Assembly (NCBI RefSeq): GCF_001425705.1
Contig: NZ_LMDC01000027.1
Span: 189,515-253,514, forward strand
Direction: 5' to 3'
DNA from: Pelomonas sp. Root1217
GTDB taxonomy: Bacteria; Pseudomonadota; Gammaproteobacteria; Burkholderiales; Burkholderiaceae_C
DNA length: 64,000 nucleotides
Of the stretch, positions 37,997 through 47,479 are shown piece by piece. Made by a program: the position numbers and the translations under genes. The stretch's first letter is position 1, and every line of letters begins with the position of its first letter. The notes under the pieces are model-generated. The model was not told where the DNA came from. It searched no databases and saw only the letters and a program-made list of their open reading frames with translations.

Positions 37997-38042
37997 GCCG
38001 CAATTATCATCAGCCCTCTTTGGGCAGACCCCGGGCAAGGGC

Positions 38043-39038
38043 ATGAAGTGGTTGTTGCGGGCGATGCTCGCGTTGTTGTTGATCGCGGCAATTGCTGCAG
38101 GCGCCGTCTGGCAATGGCTGCGCAGCCCGCTGGCGCTGTCAGCACCTTCGGTGGAGCTGTCCATCGAGCCGGGCACCAACCCGGTGGAGGTCGCCCGCGC
38201 TTGGGTCGCTGCCGGCGTGCAAACCGATACCCGCTTCCTCTACCAATGGTTCAAGTGGTCGGGCCAGGCCAAGCAGATCCGCGCAGGCAGCTATGAGGTG
38301 CATGCCGGCATCACGCCGCGCGAGCTGCTCGACAAGATGGTGCGCGGCGACCAGGTCATGGAACAGCTGCGCCTCATCGAAGGCTGGAACTGGCGCCAGG
38401 TGAGGGCGGCCCTGGCCGCGGCGCCAGCGTTGAAGCCCAAGACGGCGCAGATGAGTGATGCCGAAATCATGACGGCGCTGGGCGAGCCCGGCGTGGCGCC
38501 CGAGGGCCGCTTCTTTCCCGACACCTATGCCTACAGCCGCGGTGTCAGCGACCTGACGGTGCTCAAGCGCGCCCACGCGGCGATGCGAGGCCGGCTTGCG
38601 GCAGCCTGGAGCAAGCGGGCGAGTGACCTGCCGCTGAAATCAGCCGACGAGGCGCTGATCCTGGCCTCCATTGTCGAAAAGGAAACCGGCGTGTCTTCCG
38701 ACCGCTCCAAGGTCGCCGCTGTGTTCGTGAACCGGCTTCGCGTGGGCATGCCGCTGCAAACCGATCCCACCGTCATCTACGGCCTGGGCGAAAGCTTCGA
38801 CGGCAACTTGCGCAAGCGCGACCTGCTGGGCGACACGCCCTACAACAGCTACACCCGCGGCGGCCTGCCGCCGACGCCGATCGCCATGCCGGGCGCCGCC
38901 TCGTTGCAGGCGGCGCTGAACCCGGCGGCCATCAAGGCGGTCTACTTCGTGTCCCGGGGTGACGGCAGCAGCGAATTCAGCGAAGACCTCGCCGCGCACA
39001 ATCGCGCGGTCAACAAATACCAACGCGGCGGCAAGTGA
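38043..39038 (+). CDS. mltG: Endolytic murein transglycosylase MltG
   Basis: A 331-residue inner-membrane enzyme that cuts nascent glycan strands and sets their length. A single amino-terminal helix (LLRAMLALLLIAAIAAGAVW) anchors it. A LysM-like segment (~45-110) precedes the YceG domain with EGRFFPDTYAY, the catalytic Glu in ASIVEKETG, LQTDPTVIYGL and PYNSYTRGGLPPTPI. It is first in the block mltG-tmk-holB-pilZ-tatD, all closely spaced or overlapping, a conserved arrangement in betaproteobacteria. Confidence 0.94.
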   Translation: MKWLLRAMLALLLIAAIAAGAVWQWLRSPLALSAPSVELSIEPGTNPVEVARAWVAAGVQTDTRFLYQWFKWSGQAKQIRAGSYEVHAGITPRELLDKMVRGDQVMEQLRLIEGWNWRQVRAALAAAPALKPKTAQMSDAEIMTALGEPGVAPEGRFFPDTYAYSRGVSDLTVLKRAHAAMRGRLAAAWSKRASDLPLKSADEALILASIVEKETGVSSDRSKVAAVFVNRLRVGMPLQTDPTVIYGLGESFDGNLRKRDLLGDTPYNSYTRGGLPPTPIAMPGAASLQAALNPAAIKAVYFVSRGDGSSEFSEDLAAHNRAVNKYQRGGK

Positions 39039-39649
39039 CTGGTCGGTTCATTTCTTTCGAAGGCATCGATGGTGCCGGCAAGTCCACCCACATCCAGGCG
39101 GTGGCCGACTGGTTCCGCGCCCGCGGTGCCGATGTGCAGTTGAGCCGCGAGCCCGGTGGCACGCCGCTGGCTGAGACGCTGCGCGACATCGTGCTGAGTC
39201 AGCCCATGGGTTCGCTGACCGAGCTTCTGCTGATGTTTGCCGGCCGGCGTGACCATGTCGAGGCCGTCATCAAGCCCGCGCTGGCCGCCGGCAAGACGCT
39301 GCTGTGCGACCGCTTCACTGACGCCAGCTTTGCCTACCAGGGTGGCGGCCGCGGGCTGCCGCTGTCGGTGCTGGAGCCGCTGGCCGACTGGGTGCAGGAG
39401 GGCACCGAGCCCGAGCTGACGCTGTGGTTCGACCTGCCCGCCGAACAAGCCGCCGCCCGCCGTGCCAGTGCCCGCGAGGCCGACCGCATCGAGCAGCAGG
39501 ACCTGGACTTCTTCGAGCGTGTACGCGCTGGCTACGCGGCGCGTGCGGCCAAGGCGCCGGGCCGCATCGTGCGTGTCGACGCCAGTGGCACGGTCGACCA
39601 GGTGGGTGCCCACCTGCTGGCCGTCCTTGCAGAACGCTACCCATGCTGA
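39035..39649 (+). CDS. tmk: Thymidylate kinase
   Basis: A 204-residue dTMP kinase. The P-loop is FEGIDGAGKSTH, then the DR-containing LSREPGGTPLAE and CDRFTDASFAYQGGGRGL. The lid follows (READRIEQQDLDFFERVR). It starts at a GTG overlapping the mltG stop (GTGA); no earlier in-frame start fits. Confidence 0.95.
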   Translation: MTGRFISFEGIDGAGKSTHIQAVADWFRARGADVQLSREPGGTPLAETLRDIVLSQPMGSLTELLLMFAGRRDHVEAVIKPALAAGKTLLCDRFTDASFAYQGGGRGLPLSVLEPLADWVQEGTEPELTLWFDLPAEQAAARRASAREADRIEQQDLDFFERVRAGYAARAAKAPGRIVRVDASGTVDQVGAHLLAVLAERYPC

Positions 39650-40650
39650 ACGCCGATCTCCCCTGGCTGCAGGCGCCGCTGGCCGACGCGCTGGCGCGGG
39701 CTCGCTCGCATGCACTGCTCGTGCAGGGGCCGGCGGGCGTCGGCCAGCTTGAACTGGCCGTCAAACTGGCGCAGAGCTGGCTGTGCGAGGACCGCGCGGA
39801 AGCTCAACCCGCCTGCGGCCACTGCGCAAGCTGCAAGCTGTTCGCCAGCGGCACCCACCCGGACTTCCAGCTTCTGATGCCGGAAGCCCTTGACGCGGCT
39901 GCCCGCGAGTCCCTCGGCCTGCCTTTCGAGGAACCCGACGCGCCCAAGGCCGGCAAGGCCAAGCCCAGCAAGGAAATCAAGGTCGAAGCGGTGCGCAACC
40001 TGCTCGCCTTTGCCCAGGCGACGTCGGCGCGCGGCAAGGCCAAGGTGGTCGTCATCTTCCCGGCCGAGGCGCTGAACGGCATTGCGGCCAATGCGCTGCT
40101 GAAGACGCTGGAGGAGCCCTCCGGCCTGCTGCGCTTTGCACTGGCCAGCCATGACAGCGCCAGCCTGCTGCCCACCATCCGCAGCCGCTGCCAGCCGTTG
40201 CCCCTGCCTTTGCCCGAACGCGCGGCCGCGCTGGCCTGGCTGGCGTCCAAGGGTGTCGACGGTGCCGAGGGGCTGCTCGATGCCACGGGCGGGCGGCCGC
40301 AGCAGGCGCTGGCCTGGTCCGAAGGCGGCTTGACCGATGCCGCATGGCAGGCCCTGCCCAAGCGCGTGGCCCGCGGCGAGGTAGCGGCCTTGTCGGACTG
40401 GGCGCCGCCCCGTGTCATCGACGCACTGCAGCGCCTGTGCCATGACCTCGTGCGCCGCAGCCACGGGCAACGAGGCCAGTTCTTCGCGCCAGCGGCCCTG
40501 CCAGCGCCCAAGCGCGCCGCACCGTTGCTGAGCTGGGACGCGGAGCTGCGCCGCGCCGCCCGCCATGCCGACCATCCGCTGAACGCCGGGCTGTGGATCG
40601 AGGCCTTGGTGGCACAAGCCCAGGCTGCCATCTCGGCCGCCGCGCGCTGA
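39643..40650 (+). CDS. holB: DNA polymerase III delta' subunit
   Basis: A 335-residue clamp-loader subunit. The P-loop region GPAGVGQLELA lacks the usual Lys, as expected for delta', which does not hydrolyse ATP. A zinc-binding CGHCASCK is present, as are NALLKTLEEPSG and an arginine finger in TIRSRCQ. The Pro/Lys-rich insert PDAPKAGKAKPSKEIK is typical of betaproteobacterial versions. It overlaps tmk by seven bases. Confidence 0.93.
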   Translation: MLNADLPWLQAPLADALARARSHALLVQGPAGVGQLELAVKLAQSWLCEDRAEAQPACGHCASCKLFASGTHPDFQLLMPEALDAAARESLGLPFEEPDAPKAGKAKPSKEIKVEAVRNLLAFAQATSARGKAKVVVIFPAEALNGIAANALLKTLEEPSGLLRFALASHDSASLLPTIRSRCQPLPLPLPERAAALAWLASKGVDGAEGLLDATGGRPQQALAWSEGGLTDAAWQALPKRVARGEVAALSDWAPPRVIDALQRLCHDLVRRSHGQRGQFFAPAALPAPKRAAPLLSWDAELRRAARHADHPLNAGLWIEALVAQAQAAISAAAR

Positions 40651-40665
40651 CTACACTCGCCCTTC

Positions 40666-41106
40666 ATGAGCGACGCCCCCTCCTCCAAGTCTCCGCAATT
40701 CCAGCCCAGCAAGGTGAGCGGTAGCCTGCCCTTGCCCGCGGTGAGCGGTCAGGGCGCATCGTCGGGTGCACGGCCCAGCGTCATCCAATTGGTTTTCCGC
40801 GAGAAGTCGGCGCTCTATGCCGCCTATATCCCGGCCTTCACGGAAGGCGGCCTGTTCGTGCCGACGACGCGCGACTACAAGCTCGGCGAGGATGTCTATC
40901 TGCTGCTGGCCCTGCCCGAGGACAACCAGCGCTATCCGGTGGCCGGCAAGGTGGCCTGGCTGACGCCAGCCAACGCGTCGGGCGGCCGCACCCAGGGCGT
41001 GGGCGTGCGCTTCCCCGGCGACGAGAAGACCCGGCTGATCCGCATCAGGATCGAGGAAATCCTAGGCACTGCAATCTCGTCGAGCAAGCCGACACAGACC
41101 CTTTGA
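40666..41106 (+). CDS. pilZ: Type IV pilus protein PilZ
   Basis: A 146-residue PilZ-domain protein. The domain (~40-125) has FREKSALYAAYIPAFTEGGLF and YPVAGKVAWLTP. The RxxxR part of the c-di-GMP motif is absent, as in the pilus-type PilZ that does not bind the nucleotide and works in pilus assembly. The first ~35 residues are Ser/Pro-rich and probably disordered. Its place between holB and tatD matches Pseudomonas and Burkholderiales. Confidence 0.9.
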   Translation: MSDAPSSKSPQFQPSKVSGSLPLPAVSGQGASSGARPSVIQLVFREKSALYAAYIPAFTEGGLFVPTTRDYKLGEDVYLLLALPEDNQRYPVAGKVAWLTPANASGGRTQGVGVRFPGDEKTRLIRIRIEEILGTAISSSKPTQTL

Positions 41107-41121
41107 TCCCTGCTCCCGTCG

Positions 41122-41907
41122 ATGTTCGTTGACTCGCATTGCCATCTCAGCTTCCCGGAGCTGAAGCAGAACCTGCCCGCCATCCTGGCCGACATGCAGG
41201 CCGCCCAGGTCGAGCAGGCCATCTGCATCTGCACGCAGATGGAGGAGTTCGAGGCCGTGCATGCGCTGGCGCTTGAGCATGCCCAGCTGTGGGCCACCGT
41301 CGGCGTGCACCCCGACACCGAAGACATGCGCGAACCCGACGTGGCGGAACTGGTGCGCCTGGCCGGGCTGCCGCGAGTCGTCGCCATCGGCGAGACCGGG
41401 CTGGACTACTACCGCCTCAACGGCCGCAGCATCGACGACATGGAGTGGCAGCGCGAGCGCTTTCGCACCCATATCCGCGCCGCGAAGCAGGCGGCCAAGC
41501 CGCTGGTCATCCACACCCGCTCCAGCGCGGCCGACACGCTGCGCGTGCTGGACGAAGAGGGCGGTGAGCAGGCAGGCGGTGTCTTCCACTGCTTCACCGA
41601 GACGGCGGAAGTTGCCTTGGCCGCCGTGGAACGCGGCTACTACATCTCCTTCTCCGGCATCGTCAGCTTCAAGAACGCCCAAGACCTGCGCGAACTGCTG
41701 AAGCTGCTGCCGCTGGACCGCGTCCTGATCGAGACCGACAGTCCCTATCTCGCGCCCGTTCCCTTCCGTGGCAAGACCAATTCCCCGGCCTATGTGCCCC
41801 ACGTCGCCAAGGCGGTGGCCGATGCTGTGGGCCTGCCGGTGGCCGAGTTGGCTGCGCGCACGACGGCAAACACACGGCGGCTCTTTGGCCTGCCCGAGGC
41901 GGCATGA
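41122..41907 (+). CDS. TatD-family metal-dependent deoxyribonuclease
   Basis: A 261-residue TIM-barrel hydrolase. Metal ligands and motifs are DSHCHLSFPE, IGETGLDYYR, VIHTRS, VFHCFTETAE and ETDSPYLAPVPFRGKTNSP. The family includes 3'-5' exonucleases involved in DNA repair and quality control. It overlaps the ankyrin gene by ATGA. Confidence 0.92.
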   Translation: MFVDSHCHLSFPELKQNLPAILADMQAAQVEQAICICTQMEEFEAVHALALEHAQLWATVGVHPDTEDMREPDVAELVRLAGLPRVVAIGETGLDYYRLNGRSIDDMEWQRERFRTHIRAAKQAAKPLVIHTRSSAADTLRVLDEEGGEQAGGVFHCFTETAEVALAAVERGYYISFSGIVSFKNAQDLRELLKLLPLDRVLIETDSPYLAPVPFRGKTNSPAYVPHVAKAVADAVGLPVAELAARTTANTRRLFGLPEAA

Positions 41908-42578
41908 AGAAAGCATGGATTGCCGCACTGGCACTGTTGGCCTCGGCGGCCCTGCGTGCCGCGCCCGTTGACGAACTCGTCATTGCCGCCGAAATGAACG
42001 ATGGCCGCGCCGTGCTGGCCCTGCTGCTCAAGGGCGTGGACCCCAACCAGGCCGATTCGCGGGGCCGCAAGGCCCTCTTCATCGCCGTGCGAGAAGAGTC
42101 GTTGCGCGCGCTGGACAGCCTGCTGGCGTCGCCGCAAACGCAGGTGGACGAGGCCAACGCCCAGGGCGAGACCCCGTTGATGGTGGCGGCCATCCGCGGA
42201 TCGCTGCCGGCCGTGCAGGCCTTGGTCAAGCGTGGCGCGGCCGTCAACCGCAAGGGCTGGACCCCGCTGCACTACGCCTGCAGCGGGCCGGACAACGGCG
42301 TGGCCGCCTTCCTGATCGCGCAGGGGGCCGAGCTCAATGCGCGCTCCGAGAACGGCACGACGCCGCTGATGATGGCGGCGCGCTACGGCAACAGCGACCT
42401 GGTGCCGCTGCTGATCAAGGCTGGCGCCGAGCCGCGTGCAGCCAACGAGCAGGAACTGACCGCGGCCGACTTTGCGCAGCGTGGCGGCCGTGACCTGATG
42501 GCCAAGGAACTGCGGCGCGCCATTCAGGAGCGCCAGCGCGCCGCCGAAGCCACCAAGATCGACAAGAGCGCCAATTAG
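41904..42578 (+). CDS. Exported ankyrin-repeat protein
   Basis: A 224-residue protein with a signal peptide (MKKAWIAALALLASAALRAA) followed by about five ankyrin repeats (~25-190). Clear units are NDGRAVLALLLKGVDPNQAD, NAQGETPLMVAAIRGSLP, KGWTPLHYACSGPDNG and NGTTPLMMAARYGNSD. The end is charged (QERQRAAEATKIDKS). It is probably a periplasmic binding scaffold of unknown partner, and it is translationally coupled to the tatD-family gene. Confidence 0.88.
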   Translation: MKKAWIAALALLASAALRAAPVDELVIAAEMNDGRAVLALLLKGVDPNQADSRGRKALFIAVREESLRALDSLLASPQTQVDEANAQGETPLMVAAIRGSLPAVQALVKRGAAVNRKGWTPLHYACSGPDNGVAAFLIAQGAELNARSENGTTPLMMAARYGNSDLVPLLIKAGAEPRAANEQELTAADFAQRGGRDLMAKELRRAIQERQRAAEATKIDKSAN

Positions 42579-42694
42579 TTCTCGCCCAGTGGGCCGTGTA
42601 GGGAAAAGTCTTACAGCGGCTAGCGCGCTGAGCCGACTGTTGCGGCCAAGCACGGCTGCCTAAAGTGGAGTCATCGTCAAACACGAGGTCCACC

Positions 42695-42916
42695 ATGCTG
42701 TCCAACACCCCGAATCTGGCTGATCCCTTCGCGATGCTGATTTCCCCCGCCGAGGTGATGAACGCCATCGAGCGTTCCGACCGCCTGGCCCGCCTGCAAA
42801 GCCGCGTCTACCGCCCACTGGACCGCCCCTGGATCCCGGTCAAGGCTTCGGCCGATTTCGACAGCGAGATCGACGCCGAGCTGGAAGTTCCCGATCTTTC
42901 TGACGACGCCGAATAA
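42695..42916 (+). CDS. Small acidic conserved-type protein
   Basis: A 73-residue protein, start chosen at the ATG after ACGAGGT. It begins MLSNTPNLADPFAMLISPAE, has a basic centre (RSDRLARLQSRVYRPLDRPW) and a very acidic end (DSEIDAELEVPDLSDDAE). I recall similar short hypothetical proteins in related genomes but cannot name a family. No signal peptide is visible. A bidirectional terminator lies four bases after its stop. Confidence 0.7.
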   Translation: MLSNTPNLADPFAMLISPAEVMNAIERSDRLARLQSRVYRPLDRPWIPVKASADFDSEIDAELEVPDLSDDAE

Positions 42917-42919
42917 AGC

Positions 42920-42945
42920 AAAACGCCCGCATCAGCGGGCGTTTT
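42920..42945. terminator. Bidirectional intrinsic terminator
   Basis: An 11-base stem (AAAACGCCCGC with GCGGGCGTTTT) around ATCA has T-runs on both strands, placed between the convergent small acidic gene and efp. Confidence 0.92.
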
Positions 42946-42963
42946 ATTGAAACCTGAGCCGTC

Positions 42964-43518
42964 TCAGACGCGCTTGCGGTATTCGTGGGTGCGGGTGTCG
43001 ATTTCGATCTTGTCGCCGTTCTCGACGAACGCCGGCACGGAAATCTCGAAGCCGGTGCCCTTCAGGCGGGCGGGCTTCATGACCTTGCCCGAGGTGTCGC
43101 CCTTGGCGGCCGGCTCGGTCTCGATCTCGCGCACGACGCTGGTGGGCAGTTCGATGGAGATGGCCTTGCCGTCGTAGAAGGTCACTTCCGCGGCCATGCC
43201 GTCTTCCAGATAGGAGATGGCGTCGCCCATGTTCTCGGACTCGACTTCGTACTGGTTGTACTCGGTGTCCATGAAGACATACATCGGGTCGGCGAAGTAG
43301 GAGTAGGTGCACTCCTTCTTGTCGAGGATGATCTGCTCCATCTTGTCGTCGGCCTTGAAGACCAGCTCGGCGCCCGCGCCGTTCAGCAGGTTCTTCATCT
43401 TGATGCGCACGGTGGCTGCACCACGGCCACCACGGCTGTATTCGGTCTTCAGGACGACCATCGGGTCCTTGCCCTGCATGATCACGTTGCCGGCGCGGAT
43501 TTCTTGAGCGAGTTTCAT
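42964..43518 (-). CDS. efp: Elongation factor P, arginine type
   Basis: A 184-residue three-domain factor that relieves ribosome stalling at polyproline. The loop of domain I reads [12 protein letters not shown], which places Arg at position 32, the residue that EarP rhamnosylates in this subfamily, instead of the Lys of E. coli. [13 protein letters not shown] and the final [11 protein letters not shown] are family-typical. The earP gene lies 96 bases upstream on the same strand. Confidence 0.95.
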   Translation of the reverse strand: MKLAQEIRAGNVIMQGKDPMVVLKTEYSRGGRGAATVRIKMKNLLNGAGAELVFKADDKMEQIILDKKECTYSYFADPMYVFMDTEYNQYEVESENMGDAISYLEDGMAAEVTFYDGKAISIELPTSVVREIETEPAAKGDTSGKVMKPARLKGTGFEISVPAFVENGDKIEIDTRTHEYRKRV

Positions 43519-43614
43519 GGTGAATTGCGGTGTGAGGCGCCGGAGATTCCGGCTGGACGGCGCACCAGACTCCAGGAGAACCCGTCTCGGGTTGGCGCGG
43601 CAAAGCCCGTCATT

Positions 43615-44646
43615 CTAGCTGGAAACCCCTAAGAAGCCCCGCAGCTGCGTCAGCAGATCGGGCTGCGCCGCCAATTGCGCACGCCACTTCCTCGCATGCC
43701 CGGCGGCCTCATCCAGGCCGGTGAGTGACGCGGGCATGGCGGCCAAGCCATTCCAGCCACGCCAGACCGCGCGCCAGCCCGCTGGCAGTTCGGCACGCGC
43801 CATGAAGGCTTCGAGCTTGGCGTGGTGGGCGTTGTCATGCTGGGGGTAGATGTGCCAGACAAACGGCTTGCCAGCCCACTGGGCTCGGACGAACGAATCC
43901 TCGCCGCGCACGAAATTCAGATCGCAGGCCCAAAGCAGCCGGTCGTAGTCGTCCTGCGTCAGGTAGGGCAGGGCGACGGTGCGCAGGCTGGGCCCGCCCT
44001 GGATCAGTGCCTGCAAAGGGCCGGGGCAGGCGAGCAGCAGCGTGGGTTGGCTGCCCAGCGCGTCGAGCAGGGCCGGCAAGGCCGCATTGGCATAGGCGAA
44101 CAGGCTGACGACGCGCTCGCCCGGCTGCGGCGCCCAGCCCCGTTCAGCCAGCCAGGCCGCGCCATCGAAGCCGGCGATGCGTTCGAGTAAACCTGGTTCG
44201 CGCAGCAGGCCGCCGGTGCGTGACGTGAAGCCGGGGTAGAAGAAATGCTTGGTCAGCCCTGCGCCCGGGCCGCTGAACTGCGGTGAGGCCAGGCCATGGC
44301 TGCGCTCGACATAGTCCTCGGCGCTGAGGTATTCGAGGTTGATCCAGCGCGCTGGCTGCTGCAGAGCGGCCATGCGGGCGACGAAGGCTGGCGGCAATTC
44401 ACAGCCGAAAGCCTCGATAACGACGTTGCCTGGCTGTACGTGCACATCGCCGCCGGGCCAGACGCGCACGTCGACCGCGGCGGGGCGGTCCGGTGCCATC
44501 CAGGCCAGGGCCGTCGCGTCGTCGATCCAGAGCCTGGCCTGGTGGCCGCGAGCCGCGATGTCGCGTGCCAGCCGCCAGCAAACGCCCAGATCGCCATGGT
44601 TGTCGATGACGCGGCAGAAGATGTCCCAAAGCATCGGCGCTCTCAT
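43615..44646 (-). CDS. earP: EF-P arginine rhamnosyltransferase EarP
   Basis: A 343-residue GT-B glycosyltransferase that adds rhamnose from TDP-rhamnose to Arg32 of EF-P. Key motifs are [20 protein letters not shown] (two Asp residues of the active site) and [18 protein letters not shown] with the donor-binding Glu. The ATG at 44646 follows GGGAG by nine bases; an internal ATG at 44634 would give the shorter MLWDIFC start. TDP-rhamnose synthesis genes are not in the window. It diverges from uvrC with 31 bases between starts. Confidence 0.94.
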   Translation of the reverse strand: MRAPMLWDIFCRVIDNHGDLGVCWRLARDIAARGHQARLWIDDATALAWMAPDRPAAVDVRVWPGGDVHVQPGNVVIEAFGCELPPAFVARMAALQQPARWINLEYLSAEDYVERSHGLASPQFSGPGAGLTKHFFYPGFTSRTGGLLREPGLLERIAGFDGAAWLAERGWAPQPGERVVSLFAYANAALPALLDALGSQPTLLLACPGPLQALIQGGPSLRTVALPYLTQDDYDRLLWACDLNFVRGEDSFVRAQWAGKPFVWHIYPQHDNAHHAKLEAFMARAELPAGWRAVWRGWNGLAAMPASLTGLDEAAGHARKWRAQLAAQPDLLTQLRGFLGVSS

Positions 44647-44677
44647 GGGCCGATTCTCCCAGGCCACAATTCCGGGC

Positions 44678-46666
44678 ATGTCGAGTACGACCCCTTCCCA
44701 CACCGATGACGGTGACCAGCAGCAGGCCGAGCGGGCCACCATCGCCGCCGCCGAAAAGCAACGCACCGCCGAGGTGGAGGCCGCCGCACGCGAGGGCCGT
44801 GAAAGGCTGCTGACCGAAGTCAACGCGCTGCCGGCGCTGCCGGGCGTCTACCGCTATTTCGATGCCAAGGGCGAGGTGCTGTACGTCGGCAAGGCCAAGG
44901 ACCTGAAGCGCCGCGTCTGCAGCTATTTCCAGAAGAACCATGGCGGCACCCGCATCGGCCTGATGGTGGCCCGCGTGGCGCGGCTGGAAACCACGGTGGT
45001 GCGCACCGAGGCCGAGGCGCTGCTGCTCGAGAACAACCTGATCAAGACGTTGAACCCGCGCTTCAACATCGTGTTCCGGGATGACAAGAGCTACCCCTAT
45101 CTGAAGATCACCTCGCACGCCTGGCCGCGCATGGCCTACTACCGTGGTGCGGTGGACAAGCGGCACAAATACTTCGGCCCTTTCCCAAGCGCCTGGGCGG
45201 TGAAGGAGTCCATCCAACTGATGCAGAAGGTCTTCCGCTTACGCACGTGCGAGGACAGCGTCTTCAACAACCGCAGCCGACCCTGCCTGCTGCACCAGAT
45301 CAAGCGCTGCTCCGGCCCTTGCGTGCTGGCCGGGCAGACGCCCGAGTACGCGCGCGATGTGGAAAGCGCCGAGCGCTTCCTGCGCGGCGAGACCAACGAG
45401 GTGATGGCCGCGCTGCAGGAGCAGATGGGCGCCTACGCCGAACGCTTCGAGTACGAGCTGGCGGCCGAGGTGCGCAACCAGATCCAGGCGCTGTCCAAGG
45501 TGCTGCAGCAGCAGGTCATCGAAGAAAGCAGTGCCACGGGCCGCGACCGCGATGTCGACGTGCTGGCCGTCAAGGTGCAGGGCGGCAAGGCCTGCGTGAA
45601 CCTCGCCATGGTGCGCGGTGGGCGGCATCTGGGTGACCGCGCCTTCTTCCCCAAGCATGTCGATGACGCGACTGCCGTTCAGCTCAGCGATGAAGAGATG
45701 TTGTCGCCCGAGCGGCAGGTGCTTGAGGCCTTCATGGCCCAGCATTACCTGGCCTCGCCGGCTCCCGGTTTGATCGTCGTCAGCGAGGCGACCGATCCCG
45801 AGCTAGCGGAAGCCCTTGGCATCCAGATCGGCAGCCGCGTGACCGTGCAGGCCCAGCCGCGCGGGCAGCGGCGCATCTGGCTGGAGATGTGCGTCAAGGG
45901 CGCTGAACTGGCGCTGGCGCGGCTGCTGGCGGAGGAAGGCTCGCAGCATGCGCGCACGCGGGCGCTGGTCGATGCGCTGGATCTGTCGGTGGCCGAGATC
46001 GACAAGTTCCGTGTTGAATGCTTCGACATCAGCCACACGGCAGGCGAGGCGACGCTGGCGAGCTGCGTCGTCTTCGAGAACCACCAGATGCAGAGCAGCC
46101 AGTACCGGCGCTACAACATCGAGGGCATCACCGGCGGCGACGACTACGCAGCCATGCGCCAGGTGCTGACGCGCCGCTACAGCAAGATGGCCGAAGCGGC
46201 CCAGCTGGGCACCGGGCGGCTGCCCGATCTGGTGCTCGTTGACGGTGGGCGTGGCCAGGTGTCGATGGCGCGTGAGGTTTTCGAGGAACTCGGGCTGGAC
46301 CTCGGCCTCATTGCCGGCGTCGAGAAAGGTGAGGGCCGCAAGGTCGGCCTGGAGGAACTGGTCTTTGCCGACGGGCGCGCGAAGATCTATCTGGGCCGCG
46401 ACTCGGCGGCGCTGATGCTGATTGCTCAGATCCGCGACGAGGCGCACCGCTTTGCCATCACGGGCATGCGCGCCAAGCGCGCCGCGACCCGCACCGGCGG
46501 CTCTCGGTTGGAGGACGTGCCGGGGGTCGGCCCGAAGAAGCGCGCCCAGTTACTGCAGCGCTTTGGCGGCGTGCGCGGCGTAGCGGGCGCAAGCGTGGAT
46601 GAGCTGTGCAGTGTGAAGGGCGTGTCGCGCGAGTTGGCCGAAGAAATCTACCGCGCGCTGCACTGA
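44678..46666 (+). CDS. uvrC: Excinuclease ABC subunit C
   Basis: A 662-residue nucleotide-excision-repair nuclease. After a charged leader of about 50 residues come the GIY-YIG domain ([20 protein letters not shown]), a Cys cluster ([13 protein letters not shown]), the UVR motif ([15 protein letters not shown]), the RNase H-like 5' nuclease ([24 protein letters not shown]) and the helix-hairpin-helix pair ([25 protein letters not shown]). The last 11 codons and stop are the first copy of a 50-bp tandem repeat. The start is the ATG giving [12 protein letters not shown]. Confidence 0.95.
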   Translation: MSSTTPSHTDDGDQQQAERATIAAAEKQRTAEVEAAAREGRERLLTEVNALPALPGVYRYFDAKGEVLYVGKAKDLKRRVCSYFQKNHGGTRIGLMVARVARLETTVVRTEAEALLLENNLIKTLNPRFNIVFRDDKSYPYLKITSHAWPRMAYYRGAVDKRHKYFGPFPSAWAVKESIQLMQKVFRLRTCEDSVFNNRSRPCLLHQIKRCSGPCVLAGQTPEYARDVESAERFLRGETNEVMAALQEQMGAYAERFEYELAAEVRNQIQALSKVLQQQVIEESSATGRDRDVDVLAVKVQGGKACVNLAMVRGGRHLGDRAFFPKHVDDATAVQLSDEEMLSPERQVLEAFMAQHYLASPAPGLIVVSEATDPELAEALGIQIGSRVTVQAQPRGQRRIWLEMCVKGAELALARLLAEEGSQHARTRALVDALDLSVAEIDKFRVECFDISHTAGEATLASCVVFENHQMQSSQYRRYNIEGITGGDDYAAMRQVLTRRYSKMAEAAQLGTGRLPDLVLVDGGRGQVSMAREVFEELGLDLGLIAGVEKGEGRKVGLEELVFADGRAKIYLGRDSAALMLIAQIRDEAHRFAITGMRAKRAATRTGGSRLEDVPGVGPKKRAQLLQRFGGVRGVAGASVDELCSVKGVSRELAEEIYRALH

Positions 46667-46780
46667 GGTGCAGAACGCGCGAACTTGCCGAGGAGATCTA
46701 CCGCGCGCTGCACTGAAGTGCAGAACGCGCGAGTTGGCTGAAGAAATCTACCGCGCGCTGCACTGAGGTGCAAAACGCTT
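46631..46780 (+). repeat. Three 50-bp tandem copies of the uvrC 3' end
   Basis: Copies start at 46631, 46681 and 46731 with an exact 50-base period. Copy 1 encodes the final UvrC residues [11 protein letters not shown] and the stop. Copies 2 and 3 lie downstream, untranslated, yet each read in its own frame also spells [15 protein letters not shown]. The six differing positions inside the coding part are all synonymous. Each copy carries a CTGCAC/GTGCA(G) hairpin around the stop. Because 50 is not a multiple of three, the copies are not in one frame. Confidence 0.93.
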
Positions 46781-46884
46781 ACGCTGCGTTGCATTGCGCT
46801 ACCAGCGCCGTGGTCGTGGTGAGAAATCCGTCGCACGCAGAGCAGGGAACGAAGCAGAACAATTCGAGCCATGAGGAGAACGCC

Positions 46885-47412
46885 GTGCCCACCATCGCCC
46901 CGTTGAAGCGCGCCGCACGCTGGCTGATCGGTCCGCTGCTGGCCGGCTGCGCGGCAACGCCACGTGCGCCGGTACCTGCGGTGCCCACTGACGGCGTGCC
47001 ACGCGCCGTGGTCCTGGAGCCCGCGCCGCAGCCGTCGCCAACCGTTGTGGCGGCTCCCAAGCCCGCCGGCTTACCGCCGCCCAAGCCGGTGCGCACCCAC
47101 GACGAGTTGCGCCGCCAGGCCGCCGAGCGCCTCGTCGTGGCCAACCCAGAAGGCAGCTTCATGACACAGGCGCCTTCCCATGTGCTGAGCGTCGTGGTGC
47201 TGGAGATCGAGGTCAAGGCCGACGGCAGCGTGCGCCGCGTCAACGTCGTCCGCAAGCCCAGGTTTGCGCCGGAAACCCTGCAACTGGCCATCGACGCCAT
47301 CCATCGCGCAGCGCCCTTTGGCGACGTGCGCCGCATGCCCGAGCCCTGGAAGTTCACCGAGACCTTTCTTTTCGAAGAGGACCGGCGCTTCAAGCCGCTC
47401 AGCCTGAACTGA
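46885..47412 (+). CDS. Putative lipoprotein with TonB C-terminal-like domain
   Basis: A 175-residue protein started at a GTG with GAGGAG seven bases before it. A lipoprotein-type signal (RAARWLIGPLLAGC) precedes a Pro/Val/Ala-rich linker (~20-70). The carboxy-terminal half (HVLSVVVLEIEVKADGSVRR, then ETLQLAIDAIHRAAPFGDVRRMP) resembles the TonB-like strand-helix pattern found in periplasmic proteins. It probably spans the periplasm or sits on the outer membrane; no ExbBD is nearby. The frame upstream to 46768 runs back into the uvrC repeats and lacks a ribosome site. Confidence 0.72.
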   Translation: MPTIAPLKRAARWLIGPLLAGCAATPRAPVPAVPTDGVPRAVVLEPAPQPSPTVVAAPKPAGLPPPKPVRTHDELRRQAAERLVVANPEGSFMTQAPSHVLSVVVLEIEVKADGSVRRVNVVRKPRFAPETLQLAIDAIHRAAPFGDVRRMPEPWKFTETFLFEEDRRFKPLSLN

Positions 47413-47479
47413 TACCTTCTTGCCACAGTCGCGCGGCAGGTCGTCCAAGGCGCGTCGCGGGCTTGGGCACAATGCTGCG

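Noticed and set aside
37716..38042. Amino-terminal extension of mltG
   Set aside because: It is antisense to ygfZ and lacks a ribosome site; the ATG at 38043 gives the expected membrane anchor.
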